DNA of 64,000 bases, taken from NCBI GenBank assembly GCA_001771575.1, contig MEUD01000001.1, positions 541,277-605,276 of the forward strand, written 5' to 3'. Under the pieces are notes generated by a model. It was given only the letters and a program-made list of their open reading frames with translations. It was not told where the DNA came from and did no database searches. Within the stretch, counting starts at the first letter, position 1. Each line of letters begins with the position of its first letter. Positions 19,918-29,491 of the stretch are shown here, piece after piece. This DNA is from a candidate division WOR-1 bacterium RIFOXYB2_FULL_45_9. GTDB taxonomy: Bacteria > Margulisbacteria > WOR-1 > O2-12-FULL-45-9 > XYB2-FULL-48-7. The translations under genes were made by a program, and so were the position numbers.

Positions 19918-21362
19918 CAATTATAAAACTACTATTCGCTGTTTTGGTCCCGCTCCTGCTTGGTTTTAGCGCGACTTCTTTGCTGATCAGGGAAAAGATC
20001 GCCTTCCTGGAAAGAGCATCATTGGCCTGGGGGATCGGATTGGGCTTAATGGGGATCGAAATGTACACGATGTCCCTATTGGGGATAAGCCTTAATTTAA
20101 GGAACGTTCTCGTCCCAACCATTGGTATTATCGGGCTATTGCTCTCATACTCTTTTTATCACAGAAATAGTCTTTCTTCCCCAGCGGAAAACCAGCGGCA
20201 ATATCGCCGCGGTTTCCTGGAACTTCCCCAGGGACTTAATAACGCGGAAAAGCTGTTAATTATACTAATTGGGCTGACGATTGCTTATGTTTTTTTTGAC
20301 GCTCTGGTCAAACCGACCGTTGAGTTTGACGCTATGTGGCGCCAGGGAACGATCGCAAAGATCATCTTTACCACCGGCCAGGTCGCGACTGAACAGGCGA
20401 AAGCAGTCGCCGGTCCTCATCCTTACCTTAATCCATTAGCCCAGGCATGGATCTATATGTCGCTCGGTTATTGGGACGACGCGCTGGGAAAAGTAATTTT
20501 CCCTCTTTGCTTTACTTCCATGCTCTTCATCTTTTACTGTCGCCTGCGAGCTCAAACCTCCCGGCTTAAAGCCTTGATCTTTACTTACCTGCTCACTTCA
20601 TTCCCGCTGATAATCCTCCACTCCGGCAACGCCTATTCAGACCTGATGCAGACTTTTTATTATTCAGCCGGAGCTATCTACCTCCTCTCCTGGTTTAAAG
20701 AAAATAAAACGCACCTGCTGTTCTCATCTGCTATTCTTTTTGGCATCGGTAATTTTGTGAAGCAGTCCGGGATCCCTCTCTGGGGAATGTCGGTCGTAGT
20801 TCTGGCCATTTTTCTCCTTTTCGAGCGACCCAAAGAAAGCTGGAACGGACTCAAAAGCCTGGGTCTTGCGGCCATGATCTCTGCCCCCTGGATTTTTTCG
20901 CCAAATAGTTTTTTGTACGGCTTTATAAGCAGTATAGCGACACGGCTCTCCCCTTCCGCCCCAACCAATGCCCCGCTGGTTTCCGGAGGTATTGCCGCTC
21001 AACCAGCCAATCCGGCCCTTGCCGACCTGGTCTATCATCTCGGACGGAGAATGTTCACTTACGCCGACTGGCAAATTCTCTGGTTCGTTTTTATCGTCGT
21101 TTCGGTTTTGGGAGCGAAATTGATCTGGCAAAGTTATTTAAAATACGGCTTTATCTTGATCGTCGCCAATCTGGCCATGATCATTTACGCCTTTTCCAGC
21201 CCCGGAACGTATCAATACCTCGTCGATGGGACGCTGGTCAACCGGCTAATGATGTATCAAATCCCGTTTGTCCTATATTTCTGCGCGATAATAATTACGC
21301 TCGACGCATCAAAGGATGAACCAGCGGTTAAAATAAAAGGAAAGAAAAAAAGAGTTAGATAA
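19914..21362 (+). CDS. polytopic membrane protein, GT-C glycosyltransferase-like
   Basis: about 12 hydrophobic segments; VEFDAMWRQGTIAKI...YLNPLAQAWIY loop resembling PMT/ArnT-type proteins. Confidence 0.55.
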   Translation: MTIIKLLFAVLVPLLLGFSATSLLIREKIAFLERASLAWGIGLGLMGIEMYTMSLLGISLNLRNVLVPTIGIIGLLLSYSFYHRNSLSSPAENQRQYRRGFLELPQGLNNAEKLLIILIGLTIAYVFFDALVKPTVEFDAMWRQGTIAKIIFTTGQVATEQAKAVAGPHPYLNPLAQAWIYMSLGYWDDALGKVIFPLCFTSMLFIFYCRLRAQTSRLKALIFTYLLTSFPLIILHSGNAYSDLMQTFYYSAGAIYLLSWFKENKTHLLFSSAILFGIGNFVKQSGIPLWGMSVVVLAIFLLFERPKESWNGLKSLGLAAMISAPWIFSPNSFLYGFISSIATRLSPSAPTNAPLVSGGIAAQPANPALADLVYHLGRRMFTYADWQILWFVFIVVSVLGAKLIWQSYLKYGFILIVANLAMIIYAFSSPGTYQYLVDGTLVNRLMMYQIPFVLYFCAIIITLDASKDEPAVKIKGKKKRVR

Positions 21363-22509
21363 CTTCCCTTAGCACAGCAAGAATACTTTCTCGATATTTT
21401 GTCAGGCTATGGTCGCGAAGCACTTCGCTTCTGGCCCGTTCACCGATCAGCCGGCTTTTCCCCTTATCCAGACAAGCGGAAATCATAAGTTCCGCCAGCT
21501 TTTCCCGATCGCCGGCCCGGTATAAGTAACCGGTTTGCCCGTTTGTCATGACTTCCGCTTGCCCCCCATTGTCAGTCGCGATCACGACCTTGCCAGCGGC
21601 CATCGCTTCCAATACCACAAGAGGCCCGGCTTCCGGTTCGACCGATGGCAGGACCAAAACATCAAGGGCGGAATACAAACGATTAAGATCCTCAACGTAA
21701 CCTATTAATTTTACTTTTTCTGTCAGACCTAATTTTTGGATCAACGTTTTAATCGATTCCAAATAAGCGTCCTCTTCGGCGCCCCCGAACATCACCCGAC
21801 CAACAATAAAGAAAAACGCCTTAGGCATTCTTTTTGAAACTGTTGACGCCGCTTCAATATAGTCGGTCAAGCCCTTGAGCCGGGTAATTCGACCCACATA
21901 AGCAAAAAGACTATCTCCCGAAGTAAGACGCCAGTCCGCTTTGGCCGATACTTGATCGGACAAAGAATGAAAACAGTCGGTTTCAATCCCGTTGTGAACA
22001 ACCTTGATCCTGGTTTTCAAGTCGCCTGTTTCAAATGGTCGAGCGGCTACCCTGGAATCAGCGATCATTAGCGAAACTCCCAGTTTCGCGGTCAGCAGGG
22101 CAAAACTCAACTCAAGACCTTTAAATATTGAATGGAGATGCCAAACAATCGGCTTGCGGCATAATCTGGCGGCAATCGTTCCCCAAAAAAATGTCCTGGG
22201 AGCCTTGGCGTAAATCAAGTCTATATTTTCCGCTCGAACAACCTTCATAGCGATAATTATCAGTGAAATGGAATGGTAAAAATAACTGATGAGGTCGACA
22301 ATGCTTTTTCTGCCAAGCGATAAGTTCCCCATTGGGGAACAGTAATACTTAACACCAAGTTTTTTAAGTTCCCGAGCCAATTCTCCTTCGGATGGAAGGA
22401 TCACTACCGGACCGTAAGATGTCCGATCAAGCCCTTTAATAAATTGCAATAACATCTTCTGGCCGCCGGACACGCTCGAAAACTGCTCGAGGAAAAGAAT
22501 GTTTTTCAT
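21355..22509 (-). CDS. glycosyltransferase family 4 (GT-B)
   Basis: VSGGQKMLLQFIKGL; VVHNGIETDCF; EPEAGPLVVLEAMAAGKVVIATDNGG; start revised to MKNILF. Confidence 0.88.
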   Translation of the reverse strand: MKNILFLEQFSSVSGGQKMLLQFIKGLDRTSYGPVVILPSEGELARELKKLGVKYYCSPMGNLSLGRKSIVDLISYFYHSISLIIIAMKVVRAENIDLIYAKAPRTFFWGTIAARLCRKPIVWHLHSIFKGLELSFALLTAKLGVSLMIADSRVAARPFETGDLKTRIKVVHNGIETDCFHSLSDQVSAKADWRLTSGDSLFAYVGRITRLKGLTDYIEAASTVSKRMPKAFFFIVGRVMFGGAEEDAYLESIKTLIQKLGLTEKVKLIGYVEDLNRLYSALDVLVLPSVEPEAGPLVVLEAMAAGKVVIATDNGGQAEVMTNGQTGYLYRAGDREKLAELMISACLDKGKSRLIGERARSEVLRDHSLTKYRESILAVLREVI

Positions 22510-22560
22510 AATTAACCGCTGTTTATCCATCCACGGCGGATTCTGCAAACTAAAAGAAAA

Positions 22561-22633
22561 AGCCGACGAGCGGGATCGAACCGCTGACCTGCTGTTTACG
22601 AAACAGCTGCTCTACCAACTGAGCTACGTCGGC
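22561..22633 (-). tRNA. tRNA-Thr (anticodon CGT)
   Basis: GCCGACGTAGCTCAGTTGG...GCTGTTTCGTAAACAGC...GGTTCGATCCCGCTCGTCGGC; loop TTCGTAA. Confidence 0.95.
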
Positions 22634-22672
22634 AAGCTCGAGATTTGTATCAGTTTGCGCCACAAAAGTAAA

Positions 22673-22745
22673 AGCCGACGGCCAGAGTTGAACTGGCGAC
22701 CTACTGATTACAAATCAGTTGCTCTACCAGCTGAGCTACGTCGGC
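22673..22745 (-). tRNA. tRNA-Thr (anticodon TGT)
   Basis: GCCGACGTAGCTCAGCTGG...ACTGATTTGTAATCAGT...GTTCAACTCTGGCCGTCGGC; loop TTTGTAA. Confidence 0.95.
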
Positions 22746-22750
22746 AAATA

Positions 22751-24181
22751 TTACCACCGGCTCATTAAAAGCCGGGCGTTATCATTGTGCGGCGCAACCC
22801 GCTTGGTGTCGATATCGACCATCCAGTCGAAAGATTCAAGCCCACCGCCGCTTTGCTCGCAAAGATAGCTGACCAGGAATTTCTCCCCCTGCCGCTTTAT
22901 CTTCCACCCCTTTTCAGCGATCGGGGTCCCGACCGACTTGGTCAGGCTAATGACCGATTTAATGGCCGCTTCGATCCTTGTCCCCTTGCTGGTCTTTTCA
23001 TCCTTAACGATCCGGAGCGAATCGTCCGCGACCATGGAAGGGACCGGCCCCACCGCCAGACTATTCGGGTCAACCCCTTTGATCTTTAAAGCGGCTAAAA
23101 GCTGAGAGTTTTGAGGATCAAATCTTAACCCTTCCCGCCAGGCATCCCTGGCTTCTGAATTAAGGCCAAGCTTTAGCAGGCTTTCTCCCAGGTCGACCCA
23201 GGCCTTTGTCGAATTGGGATCAAGGGCAAGCGCTTCGCGGTATGAAGCGACCGCCTCATGATAACGCTTGGCGCGATAGCGCAGGTTCGCTTGAGACAGA
23301 AATCTCTTGGCTAAAGCATTGGCGACGACCCGGCTGTTTATGTCTCGCGGGTTAAGCTGGAGGGCCTGCTTGATCGCTTCTGCGGCTGATACCAGGTCCC
23401 CATCGGCCGAATAACTCTTCGCCAGCCAGAGATAGCCTTTGATCAGTTGAGGATTTATCGTTACCGCGTCGCGGTAATACTTGACCGCGGCGGAATATTT
23501 TTTAGCCTGATAAGCTCTGAAACCCATGTAAAAGTAATCTTCGGTCGGCTCCTTCACGTAGGCGGCGGAGACCCATCCTTCTTTGCCGTCATCAAAGATG
23601 ACTTTGTACCAGGGAACTTTTGAGATGCCGATCAATATAGATCCGGTCGTCAGCTGACGGGTAGCCTGGCCGGAAAGGGCGGTGCAGGTCGAGGTCACGG
23701 TCAACGGCCAACCGGAGGTTTTAGCTTTTTCTCCCTTATTAATGGAGGAAACAGCGCGCGGGACCCAGCTCTGCTTTTCGACAAAAAACTCAACGGTTCG
23801 CTGGATCACTCCTCCGCTTTTGCCAATGATCTTATAACGAACGACGTGAACTCCGACTGTCGCGGTATCCGGAAGAGAGTAGGTCGTGCTCCAGGACATA
23901 TTATCATTGGTGGAAAGATTGATCGGATTGGCGGAGAAATCGAAGGTCGCCTGAATTTCTTTGACCCTGGAAGCGGTCCGCACCCCTAAAGAGATGATTT
24001 TTTCGTCCTTGACAGTTTTGGGGTAAACTATCGCTTCGACCCAGACCAGGGATAATCCTTCGCCCGGTTCGGTGGGGCCGGCTTTTAGGCTGATATTTTC
24101 CCTGTCCCCGGAAATATCCAGAGAAAAAACGCTGCCAACGGCCAGGACCAAAAAAAGTAAAGCCAACCAACCTTTTTTCAT
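22751..24181 (-). CDS. secreted SH3-like/TPR repeat protein
   Basis: signal peptide; SH3-type segment TVTSTCTALSGQATRQLTTGSIL...WYKVIFDDGKEGWVSAAYV; TPR repeats YHEAVASYREALALDPNSTKAWVDLGESLLKLG. Confidence 0.75.
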   Translation of the reverse strand: MKKGWLALLFLVLAVGSVFSLDISGDRENISLKAGPTEPGEGLSLVWVEAIVYPKTVKDEKIISLGVRTASRVKEIQATFDFSANPINLSTNDNMSWSTTYSLPDTATVGVHVVRYKIIGKSGGVIQRTVEFFVEKQSWVPRAVSSINKGEKAKTSGWPLTVTSTCTALSGQATRQLTTGSILIGISKVPWYKVIFDDGKEGWVSAAYVKEPTEDYFYMGFRAYQAKKYSAAVKYYRDAVTINPQLIKGYLWLAKSYSADGDLVSAAEAIKQALQLNPRDINSRVVANALAKRFLSQANLRYRAKRYHEAVASYREALALDPNSTKAWVDLGESLLKLGLNSEARDAWREGLRFDPQNSQLLAALKIKGVDPNSLAVGPVPSMVADDSLRIVKDEKTSKGTRIEAAIKSVISLTKSVGTPIAEKGWKIKRQGEKFLVSYLCEQSGGGLESFDWMVDIDTKRVAPHNDNARLLMSRW

Positions 24182-24221
24182 TCAAGCACCCCCTCATTAA
24201 TCGAAGTTAATTTATTTTTCA

Positions 24222-24869
24222 TCAATATGTCAGCAGAATATTGTCGACCCTGGTCTCGATCTCTCCTTTTGGTTGATTGGTCAAAACGATCATCTGGATC
24301 TTCAGCAGTCCGCCGGAACTCTCTCTCTGGTTCGGATTCCATTCGCCATCCCCGGCACCGGGATTTTCCAGCCGGAACGCGGTGAACGGGATCGAAACCC
24401 TGGTAAATCCCCGCCCCAGGACAGGAACCTCCGCGACCCATTTATCGTCATTGGTCGGGATCCAATCCTTGTCCGAATCCTGCTCTAAAGCGTAATTATT
24501 ATTATCGTCATCGAACAGTTCAACTTTGATCTTGCCTTCTCCGCCTGCCCCGTAAATATCCATTTGGATCCTGGAAAACAGGGTCGCGTCAACGTTCAGA
24601 TCGCTCCCTATCCCGCCCACATAATAATTAAGCGAACTTCCTTTTAAACCCAAAGAATAGTCCCCGCAGGATTCATTGATCGTGTCGCGTCCCTCGGGGG
24701 TCCCGTTTTCAACTATACCAGCCGTCATTTCTCCGAATTTATACCACTTATCAAACCTGCCCGATTCAAAATTGTCGATCATAAAGAAAGACAATTCCGC
24801 GCTCGCCGCCACACCCAAGACCATCAAAAAAAACACGCAGACAAAGGGACGAAAACTTATCTTTATCAT
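24222..24869 (-). CDS. secreted protein, carbohydrate-binding-like beta-sandwich
   Basis: signal peptide; FFMIDNFESGRFDKWYKFGE, VDNILLTY pattern resembling CBM11-like domains. Confidence 0.45.
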   Translation of the reverse strand: MIKISFRPFVCVFFLMVLGVAASAELSFFMIDNFESGRFDKWYKFGEMTAGIVENGTPEGRDTINESCGDYSLGLKGSSLNYYVGGIGSDLNVDATLFSRIQMDIYGAGGEGKIKVELFDDDNNNYALEQDSDKDWIPTNDDKWVAEVPVLGRGFTRVSIPFTAFRLENPGAGDGEWNPNQRESSGGLLKIQMIVLTNQPKGEIETRVDNILLTY

Positions 24870-25366
24870 TTCTTTTTCATTGAAACTCTTTTTGGTTTTC
24901 GGTCCTCCTTTTTCTGGATTACCTTAAAGCGCTTACTGCTGGCGCTCACTAATTTAATGGATGCTTTTTGCCGCAGCAAAGCATTCTCCTGTTTGTGTTT
25001 TTCCAATTCCAGGGCGCAGGCGGTATGACTATGCCGGAGCCCTTCTTCTGACCGCTTAATCTCCTCCGCCGCTTGAAGCTGGCATTGCATTTCCTGGTTC
25101 CGCCAGATCAACCTTTCCTTATCGCGCTTGAGCTCGTTTACGAGGAAGATCAATTTTTCGATCTCTTCATTCGTTTCGATCTCCTCAAGAGCCGGAGAGC
25201 ATTCGATCATTCCGCCGGTTAGCTTTCCCCGTCGATAAAGATGGAGCCCTTTTATCGCGGAAAAAGTCGCCGCCGCTATCGTCGCGATCGAGGCCGCCAG
25301 CAACGCCGGGTTCCACAGCGAAAAACTCGGACCAGCTGATAAAACTTCCGAAAATGCCATGGCCAT
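24866..25366 (-). CDS. hypothetical membrane-anchored coiled-coil protein
   Basis: N-terminal TM (ALLAASIATIAAATFSAI), then charged coiled coil; start revised to MAMAFSE with AGAGGTG SD. Confidence 0.55.
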   Translation of the reverse strand: MAMAFSEVLSAGPSFSLWNPALLAASIATIAAATFSAIKGLHLYRRGKLTGGMIECSPALEEIETNEEIEKLIFLVNELKRDKERLIWRNQEMQCQLQAAEEIKRSEEGLRHSHTACALELEKHKQENALLRQKASIKLVSASSKRFKVIQKKEDRKPKRVSMKKK

Positions 25367-25400
25367 TAAGCTCACCTCTCTTTTGGAGTTATTTTAAAAA

Positions 25401-25473
25401 TGCCGCAGGGCGGAATTGAACCGCCGACGCACGCCTTTTCAGGGCGTCGCTCTACCATCTGAGCTACCGCGGC
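25401..25473 (-). tRNA. tRNA-Phe (anticodon GAA)
   Basis: GCCGCGGTAGCTCAG...ACGCCCTGAAAAGGCGT...GGTTCAATTCCGCCCTGCGGCA. Confidence 0.95.
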
Positions 25474-25478
25474 GCAAA

Positions 25479-25551
25479 TGACCGGCCTGGGACTCGAACC
25501 CAGCACCACTTGCTTAAAAGGCAAGTGCTCTACCTGATGAGCTAGCCGGTC
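25479..25551 (-). tRNA. tRNA-Lys (anticodon TTT)
   Basis: GACCGGCTAGCTCATCAGG...CTTGCCTTTTAAGCAAG...GGTTCGAGTCCCAGGCCGGTCA. Confidence 0.95.
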
Positions 25552-25559
25552 CAACCTTA

Positions 25560-25588
25560 ATTTTATCTTATCACATACCTGTTGTAAA
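25560..25588 (-). promoter_or_regulatory. promoter TTTACA-17-TAAAAT for tRNA-Lys/Phe
   Basis: minus strand hexamers at 25583-25588 and 25560-25565; -10 ends 8 nt before tRNA-Lys 5' end. Confidence 0.65.
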
Positions 25589-25593
25589 GAAAT

Positions 25594-26604
25594 TTAATGT
25601 CGGGCTTCGAGCCAGCTCATCTTGAATTCGGACTGCTTTTTTTTGGTATTTTTCCACCACGATCTGTTTTCACGGTACCAAGAGATAGTTTCCTTGAGGC
25701 CGTCCTCAAATGATTTGGCCGGCCGCCAACCGAGTTTTTTGATCTTACCGCAATCAACGGAATAGCGACGATCGTGTCCGGGCCTATCCTTGACCGGCTC
25801 GATCCATTTTTTCGGATCGAGATCAAGGGTTTCTAATATTATTCTGGTTATCTCCAGGTTCTGCCGCTCATTGCCGCCGCCAATGTTATAGACTTCGCCA
25901 ATCTCTCCTTCGCGCAAGACCAGATCGATCGCCGAGCAATTATCCTCTACATAAAGCCAATCTCTGACATTCTTCCCATCGCCATAAAGCGGGACCTTTT
26001 TCTTTTCCAATAAATTCGTGATAAAAAGCGGGATTAATTTTTCCGGATATTGATAAGGACCATAGTTATTGGAAGAACGGGTTATAACCGCCGGGACCCC
26101 ATATGTTTTGCAATACGAGCGAACGATCAGGTCCCCTCCCGCCTTTGAAGCGGCGTAAGGGGAATTGGGCTCCAGACCGGACCTTTCGTTGAACGAACCC
26201 CGTTCGACACTGCCGTAAACTTCATCGGTTGAAATATGAAGATAGCGGGCGATCTTGTGCTTGCGAACCGCCTCCAGCAAGACCATGGTCCCAAAAACAT
26301 CGGTCTGAATAAATGATCCGGCGGAAACGATCGATCGGTCGACATGGGTCTCGGCTGCAAAATTAACGATCAGCCCTTTCGCGCCAAGCCGGGAGACCGC
26401 TTTTTCGACCGCTTTGGGGTCACAAATATCACCTTTGATAAACGAATATCGAGGATCGTGCTCAATATCGGTCAGATTTTCCAGGTTGCCGGCGTATGTT
26501 AGCTTATCAAAATTAATAACCTCGACCTCTGAATAATTGGATAAAATATAGCGGATAAAGTTACTTCCGATAAAACCGGCCCCGCCGGCGACTAAAAGCC
26601 TCAT
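25594..26604 (-). CDS. rfbB: dTDP-glucose 4,6-dehydratase
   Basis: VAGGAGFIGSNFIRY, HVDRSI, STDEVYGS, YAASKAGGDL, RNNYGPYQYPEKLIPLF pattern. Confidence 0.92.
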   Translation of the reverse strand: MRLLVAGGAGFIGSNFIRYILSNYSEVEVINFDKLTYAGNLENLTDIEHDPRYSFIKGDICDPKAVEKAVSRLGAKGLIVNFAAETHVDRSIVSAGSFIQTDVFGTMVLLEAVRKHKIARYLHISTDEVYGSVERGSFNERSGLEPNSPYAASKAGGDLIVRSYCKTYGVPAVITRSSNNYGPYQYPEKLIPLFITNLLEKKKVPLYGDGKNVRDWLYVEDNCSAIDLVLREGEIGEVYNIGGGNERQNLEITRIILETLDLDPKKWIEPVKDRPGHDRRYSVDCGKIKKLGWRPAKSFEDGLKETISWYRENRSWWKNTKKKQSEFKMSWLEARH

Positions 26605-27333
26605 TTACCTCTCACCATTCTCCGCCAATTGAGTCGCCCGCTCAAGCGACTCGAATGTCCCGGCGTCGGTCCACCAGCCGCTGACAATATCAAACGTCAA
26701 TCCGCCTTGTTTGGCGTAGTGCCGGTTTACGTCGGTTATCTCCAACTCTCCCCTGCCGGAAGGCTTCAGCTTTTTCACGACGTTAAACACTTCGGCGTCA
26801 TAAAAATAAATCCCGGTCACCGCGAACTTGCTCTTAGGACGTTTTGGTTTTTCTTCTATGGAAATTATCCGATCTCCCCGCATTTCCACTACTCCAAAGC
26901 GGCAAGGATCGGCTACTTCTTTGATCAGGATCTTGGCGCCACGCGTCTGTTTTAAATACTTTTCCGCGAAAGGGGTCAAATCGTCCTGAAAAATATTGTC
27001 CCCCAAAATAACGATCATTTTATCCGAGCCGACAAAATTTTTCGCCAGGCCCAGAGCCTGGGCGATGCCGCCGGCCTCGTCTTGGACCTTATATGTAAAT
27101 TGGCAATTAAATTCCTTCCCGCTCCCCAACAGATTGACGATATCCCCCATGTGCTCGACGCCGGTAACGATCAGGATCTCTTCAACCCCGGCGTTGGTCA
27201 ATTTTTTTATTGGATGATAGATCATCGGCCAGCGACCGACCGGTAAAAGATGCTTATTGGTCACTTTGGTCAATGGATAAAGGCGTGAACCGGTCCCGCC
27301 CGCAAGAATAATCCCTTTGATTTTTGGCTTCAT
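26605..27333 (-). CDS. rfbA: sugar-1-phosphate nucleotidyltransferase (RmlA-like)
   Basis: [47 protein letters not shown]. Confidence 0.88.
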   Translation of the reverse strand: MKPKIKGIILAGGTGSRLYPLTKVTNKHLLPVGRWPMIYHPIKKLTNAGVEEILIVTGVEHMGDIVNLLGSGKEFNCQFTYKVQDEAGGIAQALGLAKNFVGSDKMIVILGDNIFQDDLTPFAEKYLKQTRGAKILIKEVADPCRFGVVEMRGDRIISIEEKPKRPKSKFAVTGIYFYDAEVFNVVKKLKPSGRGELEITDVNRHYAKQGGLTFDIVSGWWTDAGTFESLERATQLAENGER

Positions 27334-28025
27334 GATTTATGTCCCAATACTTTTTTCTGGACCGCGATCAGCTGATGGATCGCCTTCCCCCCCTGGTCAA
27401 CCAGTTTATCCAGGGTCGCTTTGGAAAAAGGCTCCTGCTCCGCCGTCCCCTGGATCTCAACCAGCCGGCCGGAGGCGGTCATCACCAGGTTCAGGTCGAC
27501 TTCCGCCTGAGAATCCTCGTCGTAGGCCAGATCGACCAGACAATCCGAATCAACCACTCCCACACTGACCGCCGCCACGAATTCCTTGATCGGCACGGGA
27601 CCAATCGCGTCATACAGAGCGACAAAACTGCCGGTGATCGCCGCGGTCCTGGTCCCGCCGTCGGCCTGAATAACGTCGGCATCGATGATCACTGTCTTCT
27701 CCCCCAGTTTTTCCAGATCGACCACGGCACGCAGAGCCCGGCCGATCAGCCGCTGGATCTCGTGGGTACGTCCTTTGACCCGGCCGTTGCTTTCCCTCTG
27801 GTAGCGGCCGCTGGTCGCGCCCGGAAGCATCCCGTATTCCGCCGTGATCCATCCGGAGCCTGTTCCTCTTTTATGGTCAGGGACCTTTTCCTGGATCGAC
27901 GCGCTGCAAATGACTTTGGTGTTCCCCATCTCGATCAAGACCGACCCGGCCGGATACTTCAGGTATTTTCTGATTATCCTGACCGGCCTGGTCTGATTGG
28001 GGGTCCGGTTATCAGATCTTTTCAC
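27330..28025 (-). CDS. rph: ribonuclease PH
   Basis: [59 protein letters not shown]. Confidence 0.95.
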   Translation of the reverse strand: MKRSDNRTPNQTRPVRIIRKYLKYPAGSVLIEMGNTKVICSASIQEKVPDHKRGTGSGWITAEYGMLPGATSGRYQRESNGRVKGRTHEIQRLIGRALRAVVDLEKLGEKTVIIDADVIQADGGTRTAAITGSFVALYDAIGPVPIKEFVAAVSVGVVDSDCLVDLAYDEDSQAEVDLNLVMTASGRLVEIQGTAEQEPFSKATLDKLVDQGGKAIHQLIAVQKKVLGHKS

Positions 28026-28450
28026 TTCTCTTCCTTAACCTGGGTCGTTTTTGACAACTGCTCACGCCCCGCCTTGATCGTTCTCAATATTCTGACCGAG
28101 GTCGCTTCCAGATTGGCCAGAACTTCATCGGCGTATTTATCCGCTCCTCCGCGGATCTCTTTGGCCAGCTGGTAAGCCTGCTCAATTACCTCTTGAGTTT
28201 TGCCTTCAAATCCCTCTTTATGCGGCTCATGTCCCTCTCCTCCCACTTGAGAATGAACAGCCGCATCGCCGGCGTCATGGCGCACGATTGCCTTCTTGGC
28301 AAAGTCGGAACCGCCCTGCAAAACCAAACGGATCTTATCGATGATCGAAAGGACCTTCACTTCGTCAACAATAACTTTCTTGGAAAACGGGACTTTGGTA
28401 CTGTCGAGAATAATCGATTCTAAAGTATCCAGCAAACCTAATATTTCCAT
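28022..28450 (-). CDS. hypothetical helical protein, operon partner of coaD/rph
   Basis: coding context between coaD and rph; helical content. Confidence 0.5.
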   Translation of the reverse strand: MEILGLLDTLESIILDSTKVPFSKKVIVDEVKVLSIIDKIRLVLQGGSDFAKKAIVRHDAGDAAVHSQVGGEGHEPHKEGFEGKTQEVIEQAYQLAKEIRGGADKYADEVLANLEATSVRILRTIKAGREQLSKTTQVKEEK

Positions 28451-28454
28451 GTTT

Positions 28455-28940
28455 TTAACGCGCTCCTTTTTTTAGCTTCTGCAGGCGCTTGGCGACCGGA
28501 CCGGGGACCAAACTGGAAACGTCACCGCCCAAACGGGCGATCTGCTTCACGAAACTGGAACTTAAATATGAATAGCGGTAATCGGTCATGAGAAAGACCG
28601 TTTCGATCTCCGGCGCCATCCGGCGGTTGGTCAGCGCCATCTGAAATTCATAATCAAAATCGGAAACGGCGCGCAAACCACGGACGACCGCCCCAGCCTT
28701 TTTTTCCCGGACATAATCGACCAGCAGGCCGTCAAAGCTGTCGATCTCGACGTTATCGCAATGAAAAGAAGAAGATTTTAGCATTTCGAAGCGGTCCTTA
28801 AGAGAGAAAAAAGATCTCTTTTCCGGGTTCCTGATAATGGAGACAATGACCTTGTCAAAAAGCTTAGCAGCCCTCTCGATAACATCCAGATGGCCATTGG
28901 TGATCGGGTCAAAGCTTCCCGGATAAACTGCTATTTTCAT
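28455..28940 (-). CDS. coaD: phosphopantetheine adenylyltransferase
   Basis: AVYPGSFDPITNGHLDVIERA; RGLRAVSDFDYEFQMALTNR. Confidence 0.95.
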   Translation of the reverse strand: MKIAVYPGSFDPITNGHLDVIERAAKLFDKVIVSIIRNPEKRSFFSLKDRFEMLKSSSFHCDNVEIDSFDGLLVDYVREKKAGAVVRGLRAVSDFDYEFQMALTNRRMAPEIETVFLMTDYRYSYLSSSFVKQIARLGGDVSSLVPGPVAKRLQKLKKGAR

Positions 28941-29491
28941 GTTGTGTAAAAGTTTAAGACTGTTTCCCCGTATTTGGCTTCCCGGTACAATTTAATTTTA
29001 CCATAGAACGGGTCCAATTGATGCTGTTTGCGGTGCTCCGCGATCAAAATTCCATCCGGCTTCAAAAGCTCCGATTCAGCGATCTTCTCAATGACCTTGG
29101 CAAGTATCGGACTATCGTAGGGGGCGCCGATAAAAATCAGATCGAACCGTTCCCCTTTCCCAGAGAGCAAACCGATCGCCCTAAGGGCGTCGGCCAGAAA
29201 GACTTCGGCCCGCTCGCTAAACCCGGTCAGGGCTAAATTTTCCCTGATCAGTTCGACCGCCTTCCGGTTAAGCTCAACAAAAACCGCCCGGCTGGCGCCG
29301 CGAGACAGGGCTTCAATGCCGACCGCGCCGGTCCCGGCAAAAAGGTCGAGAAATTCGCTCTCGACCGCTTTCGCGGAGAGAATATTGAACAGCGCCCCCC
29401 TGACCCGGTCAGTTAAAGGCCGAGTGTTCGATCCCTTGGGGGTTTTCAGCTGACGCCCCTTGACCAGCCCAGCGATTACGCGCACTTTCAA
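28937..29491 (-). CDS. rsmD: 16S rRNA (guanine(966)-N2)-methyltransferase
   Basis: [53 protein letters not shown]. Confidence 0.9.
   Translation of the reverse strand: MKVRVIAGLVKGRQLKTPKGSNTRPLTDRVRGALFNILSAKAVESEFLDLFAGTGAVGIEALSRGASRAVFVELNRKAVELIRENLALTGFSERAEVFLADALRAIGLLSGKGERFDLIFIGAPYDSPILAKVIEKIAESELLKPDGILIAEHRKQHQLDPFYGKIKLYREAKYGETVLNFYTT

Noticed and set aside
22499-22768. 89-aa ORF over the tRNA-Thr genes
   Set aside because: Translation (ERDRTADLLFTKQLLYQLSYVG...) is a typical false ORF through tRNA genes
25372-25554. 60-aa ORF over tRNA-Phe/tRNA-Lys
   Set aside because: Translation (DRLAHQVEHLPFKQ...AAVAQMVERRPEKACVGGSIPP) is the classic tRNA artefact
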